Below, in pieces: positions 32,646-38,764 of a DNA stretch of 64,000 nt; the first letter of the stretch is position 1; every line of letters starts with the position of its first letter. This DNA comes from Elusimicrobiota bacterium (GTDB lineage Bacteria > Elusimicrobiota > Elusimicrobia > Elusimicrobiales > Elusimicrobiaceae), in NCBI GenBank assembly GCA_009778915.1, contig WRFH01000002.1, forward strand, positions 62,001 to 126,000. Direction: 5' to 3'. The position numbers and the translations under genes were made by a program. Under the pieces are notes generated by a model. The model had not been told where the DNA came from and did no database searches. It was given only the letters and a program-made list of their open reading frames with translations.

Positions 32646-34301
32646 ATGGATATTAAGACAAACAATACGGCGGAAAATTTGATTAGTGAGGGGTTATTAA
32701 AGCTGGAAAGAATGGGATTCTTGGAACGTCTTTATAAAAAAGACGCAACCGTCTGGAAGTCGGAAAAAGAACATACGGATATCATTAACAACTCTCTGGG
32801 CTGGCTGACGGTTTATGACTGGACGCTTGAAAAAGTGTCCGAGATTATGGAATTTGTCGCCGACGCACGGAAGGAATTTACGCACTGCGTCGTTATGGGA
32901 ATGGGCGGTTCGAGCCTTGCGCCGGAAGTTTTCCGCGTATTGTTCGGCCACAAAAAGGGATACCCTGAGTTACTTGTTCTGGACAGCACGAACGCGGATT
33001 GGGTGGGAAGCGTCAGAAAAAAAATTAAACCTGAAACGACGCTGTTTATTTTTGCCAGCAAGTCCGGCGGCACGGTGGAGCCGTCCTCTCAGTTCGCATA
33101 TTTCTATGAAGAAGTTTCCAAAGCCGGAGCGGGAGAGCCGGGCGGAAACTTTATCGCGATTACGGACCCGGGCACCGGCCTTGAAACTCTTGCCAAAGAC
33201 AAAAAATTCAGAAAAATATTTTTAAACCGCGCGGACATAGGCGGTAGGTTTTCGGCGTTGTCGTTATTCGGCATGGTGCCGGCGGCGATTGCAGGCGTAG
33301 ATATTAAAGAAGTTCTGGAAAGCGCAAAAAAAGCGGCGGCAAGTTTCGGTCCGTCGGCGGACGTTAAGACCAACGGCGCTTTGCGCCTCGGCGCGTTCAT
33401 GGGCGCGGCGTGTTTAAAAATGAAAGACAAACTTACGCTGATTATGCCGCGCGATATTGAAACTCTGGGTTTGTGGATAGAGCAGCTGGTTGCTGAATCC
33501 ACCGGAAAAGAAGGCAAGGGTATAGTGCCCGTCGCCGGCGAACGCGACGGGATAAATGATTATAAAGACGACAGGATTTTCGCTTACACGGCCTTTGACG
33601 GCAAAGACGACGACGCGCGTAAAAAGGCTGACGCTATTTTGAAAACTCAGTATCCTATCGTTGAAATGGAAATGCCGGAACTGGCGGACATCGGCGCGCA
33701 GTTTTTAATTTGGGAAATCGCCGTCGCCGCCGCCTGCGCCATAATGGGCGTGGATGCTTTTGACCAGCCTAACGTGCAGGAAGCAAAGACGATAGCCAAA
33801 AATATTTTAGGCAATCTTGCCTCCGGCAAAGAAGACGCGGCCGCGAAATCTCCGTTTACGGTTTCCAAAGCTTTGGAAGGCAAAGTGGTTATCGAAAATC
33901 TGGCGCAGGATATTTATTCCGTGCTGGAAGGGCACGATTATATCGCGCTGCTTCCGTACGTCTGCGATACTAAAGAAATTGACGCGGCGTTTACCGCGCT
34001 GCGCAAAGAAATTTTGCATAAAACAAAACGCACGGTGCTGTTCGGCTACGGCCCGCGCTATCTGCATTCGACGGGCCAGCTGCATAAAGGGGACGGCAAC
34101 AACGGCGTTTTTATAGTCTTCTCCGCCGACGCGGAACAAGATATAAAAATCCCCGGACAGAAATATTCGTTCGGAGATTTGGCCGTCGCGCAGGCGCTTG
34201 GCGATTTTAAAGCGTTAGACGCCAAAGGCCGCCGCGCGGTGAAAATACATCTGACCGCGCCGGTTGCGGAATCCGTTAAAAAAATAGCAAAGTTATTTTA
34301 A
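32646..34301 (+). CDS. pgi: glucose-6-phosphate isomerase (type found in transaldolase-PGI fusions)
   Basis: Glycolytic isomerase of 551 residues, cytoplasmic. It has the SIS-type blocks VVMGMGGSSLAPEVFR, IFASKSGGTVEPSSQF, NRADIGGRFSALSLFG, LIMPRDIETLGLWIEQLVAES and GYGPRYLHSTGQLHKGDGNN. These resemble the PGI half of transaldolase/PGI fusion proteins more than the E. coli enzyme, but no transaldolase domain is present here. GAGGAAA lies upstream. A terminator follows, ending the Bat-gmhA-rpiB-pgi unit. Confidence 0.87.
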   Translation: MDIKTNNTAENLISEGLLKLERMGFLERLYKKDATVWKSEKEHTDIINNSLGWLTVYDWTLEKVSEIMEFVADARKEFTHCVVMGMGGSSLAPEVFRVLFGHKKGYPELLVLDSTNADWVGSVRKKIKPETTLFIFASKSGGTVEPSSQFAYFYEEVSKAGAGEPGGNFIAITDPGTGLETLAKDKKFRKIFLNRADIGGRFSALSLFGMVPAAIAGVDIKEVLESAKKAAASFGPSADVKTNGALRLGAFMGAACLKMKDKLTLIMPRDIETLGLWIEQLVAESTGKEGKGIVPVAGERDGINDYKDDRIFAYTAFDGKDDDARKKADAILKTQYPIVEMEMPELADIGAQFLIWEIAVAAACAIMGVDAFDQPNVQEAKTIAKNILGNLASGKEDAAAKSPFTVSKALEGKVVIENLAQDIYSVLEGHDYIALLPYVCDTKEIDAAFTALRKEILHKTKRTVLFGYGPRYLHSTGQLHKGDGNNGVFIVFSADAEQDIKIPGQKYSFGDLAVAQALGDFKALDAKGRRAVKIHLTAPVAESVKKIAKLF

Positions 34302-34316
34302 ATAAGAAATAAAAAT

Positions 34317-34349
34317 GCGAGTCGGCTGAAGAGCCGGCCCGCGTTTTTT
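34317..34349 (+). terminator. intrinsic terminator after pgi
   Basis: GCG-A-GTCGGCT pairs with AGCCGGC-C-CGC (ten pairs, one wobble, one mismatch) around a GAAG loop, followed by seven T with one G. Confidence 0.85.
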
Positions 34350-34358
34350 ATGAATTTT

Positions 34359-34877
34359 CTACTTCCAGACATATCCCGTGCCGCCCGCGAAAGTACTTTC
34401 TTCTATTACGTTCGAAGTCGCTACGGCTTTGCACGCCGCTATCCAGTCGGCCTTGCCTCTGGGCAGGCAGGCAAATTCATCAACGTCAAAATTCGGATAT
34501 TGGTCATTTTTTTGAAATCTGTATAATATCGTGAGCGTGGTTGTGTCGCTGGCGGAGACGTTATAATACGCGCCGACGCCGCCGTAACTGCTGTTAAGGT
34601 GGTAATACCATTTTCCCACTTTACAACCCACGCCGGTACAGTTAATATCCATTGTCACGTCTAAATCCTTAAAGTCGTAAGTAGGACTTCCTGTCGTCAG
34701 TATGTAAGCTTTTTGGGCGTTGGCTAATGCTTTGATATTTGTCACGGCCTCAGCCGCGCGGGAACGCATGACGGTTTTCTTGTACTGCGGCAGCGCGATT
34801 GCCGCCAAGATACCTATTATTAAAACAACCACCAAAAGTTCTATAAGAGTAAATCCGCCGTATATTTTCTTTGTCAT
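34359..34877 (-). CDS. type IV pilin-like protein (PilE/PulG type), copy 1
   Basis: The protein has 172 residues. A class III signal MTKKIYGG is cleaved before Phe9 of FTLIELLVVVLIIGILAAIA, with Glu at mature position 5. The helix is followed by QYKKTVMRSRAAEAVTNIKAL, a typical pilin alpha-1 stem, and a globular domain with two Cys pairs near INCTGVGC and FACLPRG/AACKAV. It could be a pilus or pseudopilus subunit. No pilus assembly genes lie nearby. The ATG sits exactly at the predicted transcription start (leaderless). Confidence 0.93.
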   Translation of the reverse strand: MTKKIYGGFTLIELLVVVLIIGILAAIALPQYKKTVMRSRAAEAVTNIKALANAQKAYILTTGSPTYDFKDLDVTMDINCTGVGCKVGKWYYHLNSSYGGVGAYYNVSASDTTTLTILYRFQKNDQYPNFDVDEFACLPRGKADWIAACKAVATSNVIEESTFAGGTGYVWK

Positions 34878-34883
34878 GTAGAA

Positions 34884-34889
34884 AATATA
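34884..34889 (-). promoter_or_regulatory. -10 box of the leaderless pilin-1 promoter
   Basis: TATATT on the minus strand, six bases before the A of the start codon at 34877. Standard -10 geometry puts +1 on that A. No Shine-Dalgarno sequence fits in between. Confidence 0.5.
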
Positions 34890-34911
34890 TAAAATTTGAG
34901 TTACGACGGGG

Positions 34912-34941
34912 AGTATATACTCTAAAAACTTTTTTCTTATC
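34912..34941 (-). promoter_or_regulatory. pilin upstream element, copy 1
   Basis: This 30-bp block (GATAAGAAAAAAGT, then TTTTAGAGTATATACT) begins 64 nt before the pilin-1 start codon. It matches 26 of 30 bases of a block 65 nt before pilin 2. It may be an activator site or UP-like element, because no good -35 box is seen. Confidence 0.6.
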
Positions 34942-34969
34942 TAAAATAATTAGCAAAAAGTTAGCAGGC

Positions 34970-36376
34970 CTAAAACGCGTTATCTTTTTTATAAAGAGCG
35001 GCAAAAGCTATGATAGGGAAAATTATCAGCAGGATTATTGACGCCGCCACGCCGTTAAAATAATTTTTCAAAAACATTATCGCGGCGGCGGCCAGGAACA
35101 GCAGAAGAATTCTTTTATAGTCGTACGGTATCGGAAAAACTTTAAGCGTAAAAATAAACATTGTCAGCGCCATGCTCATGTAACTGAACAAAATCGCAAC
35201 GCCCGCGCCGGTTATGCCTATGCGCGGCACCAGCAGTACGTTTGTCGTAATGCTGACAACCGCGCCCAAAATCGTGGCGAACATTAATATTTTTGTTTTC
35301 TTCGTCAGCACCGGGGCGACCATGAAATTTATATATATTCCGTAAAATAAATATCCGCCCAAAACGTACGGGATAATATTTAAACCGCCCCAGTAATCCT
35401 GCGCTATAAAATAGTACCCTAAAATTTTTGTCTGTATAAAAACCGGCATCAGAAACGTAAGCCCCAGGAATACCCACAACGCTACCGCGACGTAATAGCT
35501 CATCACGTTTGCAAACAGTTGTTTGGCGTTATCTTCTTTAGCGTGCTGCAGGAAAAACGGCCGCCAGGCCGCGTCAAACATAGACGCTATCAACATCATA
35601 AACACGCCCACTTTAAAATTCGCCTGATAAACGCCGACTGCGTGCAGCCCGGCCAGATAAGTGAGCAGCGGCTTGTCAATAACCTGAACAAAAACGCTAG
35701 CCAGCCCGGACGGCAGAAACGGCCACGCGAAGCGGAGCATGTTTTTGAAAAGTTCTTTTGAAAACGCCGGCCTCAAATCCTCAAAAATAACTTTTGAAAG
35801 CAGTATAAGCGCCGTTAAAGACGCCAGCGTATTGGCGTGGAAAACGCCGGCCAGCCCGTGCGACGTAAATTTAAGAAAATAAACCGTCATTCCCGCGTTT
35901 ACGGCTATGGACAATGTTCTGGTTATCACGTACTGCCACGCGCGGTGCTGCAGGCGCAGTTTCGCAAAAGGGATTACCGTCAGAGAATCAAGGAAAAGTA
36001 TAATACAGCATATTTGTATCAGAAAAGCGTACTGCGCGCCTATGCCGAGCGCCCGCGCCCACAGCGTTGCCGTCAGATAAATGATTAAAGAAAAAATGCC
36101 CGACGTGCAGAGCACGGCCAGAAACGCGGTTGAAAAACTTTGCTTTTTATCCTGCCCCTGTTCAGACGTAAAACGCAGATACGCCTGGTCCATGCCGTAC
36201 TGGTAAATCACGTTAAACAGCGCGAGGAAAGAAAAAACCGTGGCCACCGCGCCGTATTCGTCCGTCGCCAGAAAATAAGTATAAAACGGGACAAGGGCCA
36301 CGTTCAAAAACCGCGCCACGACGGTAGAAGTGCCGTAAATCAAAGTTTCCTTGCCCAGTTTTACAATTTTGCCCAT
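34970..36376 (-). CDS. polysaccharide flippase (Wzx/MATE-like oligosaccharide transporter)
   Basis: Membrane protein of 468 residues with 13 to 14 helices. It begins GKIVKLGKETLIYGTSTVVARFLNVALVPFYT-like text (LIYGTSTVVARFLNVALVPF), and contains ATDEYGAVATVFSF and YGMDQAYLRFTSEQG, typical of the polysaccharide biosynthesis (RfbX/Wzx) family. It would flip lipid-linked glycans across the inner membrane. No glycosyltransferase cluster is adjacent, though a GT39-like gene lies at 53788. A TAAAAT box places transcription start one base before the ATG. Confidence 0.9.
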   Translation of the reverse strand: MGKIVKLGKETLIYGTSTVVARFLNVALVPFYTYFLATDEYGAVATVFSFLALFNVIYQYGMDQAYLRFTSEQGQDKKQSFSTAFLAVLCTSGIFSLIIYLTATLWARALGIGAQYAFLIQICCIILFLDSLTVIPFAKLRLQHRAWQYVITRTLSIAVNAGMTVYFLKFTSHGLAGVFHANTLASLTALILLSKVIFEDLRPAFSKELFKNMLRFAWPFLPSGLASVFVQVIDKPLLTYLAGLHAVGVYQANFKVGVFMMLIASMFDAAWRPFFLQHAKEDNAKQLFANVMSYYVAVALWVFLGLTFLMPVFIQTKILGYYFIAQDYWGGLNIIPYVLGGYLFYGIYINFMVAPVLTKKTKILMFATILGAVVSITTNVLLVPRIGITGAGVAILFSYMSMALTMFIFTLKVFPIPYDYKRILLLFLAAAAIMFLKNYFNGVAASIILLIIFPIIAFAALYKKDNAF

Positions 36377-36383
36377 TTGTTAG

Positions 36384-36389
36384 ATTTTA
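36384..36389 (-). promoter_or_regulatory. -10 box of the flippase promoter (near-leaderless)
   Basis: TAAAAT on the minus strand, seven bases before the start codon at 36376. The predicted +1 is the base just before the ATG. Confidence 0.45.
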
Positions 36390-36498
36390 ACATTTTTAGG
36401 TCAATAAGACCTATTTTGGGCATAGGTCCAAATTACCCTCCGGCATAGGACTAAAGGCCCTGGTTGTTTATACTAACTTTGGTTATTATAAGAGTAAC

Positions 36499-36585
36499 GA
36501 AGCAAACAGATTTAACGAATATATGCCCGTATCCTTTAAACCCCAAAACCGCTACAGCCTAACCCTGCTGTAGCGGTCCCTTTTT
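36499..36585 (+). ncRNA. candidate small RNA upstream of purC
   Basis: A promoter-like TTGTTT (36464-36469), 17-bp spacer and TATAAG (36487-36492) is followed about 90 bases later by a strong hairpin with T-run. The enclosed 87 nt contain only a 16-codon ORF without a ribosome-binding site (ATG at 36522, ending TAG inside the hairpin). It could be a small RNA or a short leader. Upstream is a divergent gene, so the terminator has no other obvious plus-strand transcript to end. Confidence 0.3.
36548..36585 (+). terminator. intrinsic terminator 38 bp upstream of purC
   Basis: ACCGCTACAGC and GCTGTAGCGGT pair over 11 bp around an 8-nt loop, then CCC and five T. It isolates the purC promoter or ends a small transcript. 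Confidence 0.75.
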
Positions 36586-36610
36586 GAGCCACAGCCCCGC
36601 AAAAATTTTG

Positions 36611-36616
36611 TAAAAT
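36611..36616 (+). promoter_or_regulatory. -10 box of the leaderless purine-operon promoter
   Basis: TAAAAT preceded by TTTTG (extended -10 type TG), six bases before the purC ATG at 36623, so +1 coincides with the start codon. No purine or PRPP riboswitch was seen. Confidence 0.5.
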
Positions 36617-36622
36617 AAAAAT

Positions 36623-37501
36623 ATGACAACCTCCACAATAAATCTTCCGCTTTTACGCAAAGGAAAAGTAAGAGACGTTTACGACGCCGGGGACAAGCTT
36701 TTAATAATAGCTTCTGACCGCGTGTCTACGTTTGACTACGTGCTGCCCACGCCCATTGACGGCAAAGGCAAAATTCTGACGGCAATCAGCAACTTCTGGT
36801 TTGCTAAAACAACGCACATTGTGCCTAATCACATGTTGTCTTCCGACGTTACCGAGATAAATAAAATTTTAAAATTAAACCTGGACCCCGCCTACTATGG
36901 CGGACGCACTGTGTTAGTTAAAAAAGCGCAGAGAATTGATTTTGAGTGTGTCGTGCGCGGTTTTGTCGCCGGTTCCGCCTGGAAAGAATATAAATCAAAA
37001 GGAACAATTTGCGGCGAGCCCGTTAAGCCCGGCCTTATTGAAGCCGAGCGTCTGCCCGAGCCCATTTTTACGCCGTCGACGAAAATGGATACCGGCCACG
37101 ATGAGAACGTTTCCTATTCTTATATGGCTAAAGAGTTGGGCGAGCCGCTGGCCTCACAGCTTAAAGACGCCAGCCTTAAACTTTATAATTACGCCTATGA
37201 ATACCTTAAAAAGAAAGGGATGATTTTGGCGGACACTAAATTTGAATTCGGTCTTGTCGACGGCAAACTGACGCTGATTGACGAGGCTCTCACGCCGGAC
37301 TCTTCCCGTTTCTGGGACGCCGCCGTCTATAAACCCGGCTCAACGCCGCAGAGTTTTGACAAGCAGTTTATACGGGATTATATGGAGACGACGGGCTGGG
37401 ACAAAAATTCCGCGCCGCCGGCAATATCGCAAAACATAGTGGGCGGGGCTGTCAAAAAATATAAAGAGGCTTTGGACCGTATAACAAAAGGCAGCTTATA
37501 A
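36623..37501 (+). CDS. purC: SAICAR synthetase
   Basis: Joins CAIR and aspartate in de novo purine synthesis. At 292 residues it is of the longer PurC type. It starts LLRKGKVRDVYDAGDKLLIIASDRVSTFD, a hallmark (KGKVRDVYD; ASDRVSTFD), then VVRGFVAGSAWKEY, STKMDTGHDENVSY and LIDEALTPDSSRFWD. It is the first gene of the purine cluster and has its own terminator overlapping its stop, so purS onward may be expressed separately. Confidence 0.96.
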   Translation: MTTSTINLPLLRKGKVRDVYDAGDKLLIIASDRVSTFDYVLPTPIDGKGKILTAISNFWFAKTTHIVPNHMLSSDVTEINKILKLNLDPAYYGGRTVLVKKAQRIDFECVVRGFVAGSAWKEYKSKGTICGEPVKPGLIEAERLPEPIFTPSTKMDTGHDENVSYSYMAKELGEPLASQLKDASLKLYNYAYEYLKKKGMILADTKFEFGLVDGKLTLIDEALTPDSSRFWDAAVYKPGSTPQSFDKQFIRDYMETTGWDKNSAPPAISQNIVGGAVKKYKEALDRITKGSL

Positions 37502-37517
37502 AAAGCTGCCTTTTTTT
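37487..37517 (+). terminator. intrinsic terminator overlapping the purC stop codon
   Basis: AAAGGCAGCTT and AAGCTGCCTTT pair over 11 bp around a short loop that contains the purC stop region, followed by a run of seven T. Ends purC transcription at least in part. Confidence 0.88.
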
Positions 37518-37519
37518 GG

Positions 37520-37704
37520 GGATTGCATAATGCTGTTAACACGCTGTGCGTTTTGCAAACCCTTCGGGCGTCGTAATTTTTAGAAAATTTTAATTTTTTT
37601 GCTCCTTACGTAGACTCCTCAGTTCGGCTACGCGCGTCGCAAAGAAAATTAAAATTTTCTAAAAATTACTTAGCGCACAGCGTGTTAACAGCATTATGTA
37701 ATCC
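37520..37704. repeat. long palindromic intergenic element 2 (nested inverted repeats)
   Basis: Outer arms 37520-37550 and 37674-37704 are 31-bp reverse complements with one mismatch (left arm contains ATGCTGTTAACACGCTGTGC). Inner AT-rich arms 37573-37600 and 37641-37669 also pair, with one bulge or mismatch. The tip is CGTAG-ACTCCTCAGTTCGG-CTACG. It fills the space between purC and purS and matches element 1 in build and in the CTCCTCA tip. Confidence 0.88.
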
Positions 37705-37724
37705 TATATCCGCAGGGGCAAAAA

Positions 37725-38177
37725 ATGAAATATTTTGTTGAAGTTTACCACAAACACGATTACGGCGCGCATAAAGAAAACGGCATAAAAAAGCGTCTCC
37801 AAAGCGTGGGTTTAAAAGATATTTCCGAAGTAAAATCATACACAATTTACCAGATTGACGGGGACTACGCGCCGGCGCAGATTGAAAATATAGCCAAAGC
37901 TCTTCTGGCGGACCCCGTGCTTGAGACTTATGCCGTTAATCCGCCAAAGCCGAAAAATATTTTTAAAGTTGAAGTGTGGATAAGAGATTCTTCCACCGAC
38001 GTTGTGGGCGAGAGCGTGACGGACGCGATAGAAACGCTTGGTTTCAAACGTCCGCAGTCGGTACGCGTTGCCAACGCTTTTAATATTGACGGCAAATTTG
38101 ACGAGGCCGCGCTGGAAGCCGCCATTAAAAAAACTTTTGTCAATGAAGTCGTCAACAAATTTACGGTCCTCCGTTAA
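37725..38177 (+). CDS. purS: tandem PurS protein (two PurS domains fused), FGAM synthase subunit
   Basis: The protein has 150 residues, about twice a normal PurS. Residues 1-75 (KYFVEVYHKHDYGAHKENGI to LLADPVLETYAVN) and 79-150 (NIFKVEVWIRDSSTDVVGES to FVNEVVNKFTV) each look like one PurS unit, with the L-NP/E-VVN strand ends. PurS normally acts as a dimer bridging PurL and PurQ, and the N-terminal domain of large PurL is structurally like a PurS dimer. This gene therefore looks like a covalent PurS dimer serving the separate PurL and PurQ. An AGGGG precedes the start. Confidence 0.85.
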   Translation: MKYFVEVYHKHDYGAHKENGIKKRLQSVGLKDISEVKSYTIYQIDGDYAPAQIENIAKALLADPVLETYAVNPPKPKNIFKVEVWIRDSSTDVVGESVTDAIETLGFKRPQSVRVANAFNIDGKFDEAALEAAIKKTFVNEVVNKFTVLR

Positions 38178-38186
38178 AATAACAAT

Positions 38187-38753
38187 ATGCTTAAAAACAA
38201 ATATCTTTTAATAATGTTAGCTTTATTTTTATTCCCGGTTTGCGTTTTGTCCGACGACGCTCAGGCGGCGGATAAAAAACCGGCTGTTTCTAAAAAAATG
38301 GATTTGCAGAGCGCCGTCGGCATATATAAAGGTTTAATCTCCAGGCAGCAGGCGTATTTCAAAGCGACCGGAACTTACGCGCAGACTTTTAAACAGCTCG
38401 GCAGGGATTTTAAAGGGAGCAGATTGTCAGTATGCCAAAACTGGTGCTGGGTAAACAAAAAGCACGAAATAGTCGGTTATATATTCAGTTTCAGAAAATA
38501 CTGTAATGACTGGTGCGCCGATGATGCGGTTAACAATCCGCAATGCGTTTATTACAAAGATTTTTATTACTGTATCAACGGCGGGAAAACCGCCTACAAA
38601 TTAGATTTTTTTGACCTGCATAACGGCCCGTATTTAATCAACGGGAATGGTTACGGCGCCGATATGATGGACCGCATAAGATGCAGTAATTTTGAGTGTG
38701 AAAAACTGGGCGCCGCGCGTGCGGACGACAATTTTTATTATATTCAGCTGTAA
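38187..38753 (+). CDS. secreted Cys-rich protein with pilin-like segment, inserted between purS and purL
   Basis: The protein has 188 residues with a signal peptide (MLKNKYLLIMLALFLFPVCVLS). The part at 40-75 (SAVGIYKGLISRQQAYFKATGTYAQTFKQLG) is like the post-helix stem of the PilE-like proteins here, where a residue run such as QERYYxxNGxY occurs. About ten Cys follow (CQNWCW, YCNDWCADD, CVYYKDFYYC). The hydrophobic prepilin segment is missing, so it cannot be a normal pilin. It may be a pilin-derived soluble secreted protein. It has no evident link to purine synthesis. Confidence 0.75.
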   Translation: MLKNKYLLIMLALFLFPVCVLSDDAQAADKKPAVSKKMDLQSAVGIYKGLISRQQAYFKATGTYAQTFKQLGRDFKGSRLSVCQNWCWVNKKHEIVGYIFSFRKYCNDWCADDAVNNPQCVYYKDFYYCINGGKTAYKLDFFDLHNGPYLINGNGYGADMMDRIRCSNFECEKLGAARADDNFYYIQL

Positions 38754-38764
38754 GGAAAACGTAA

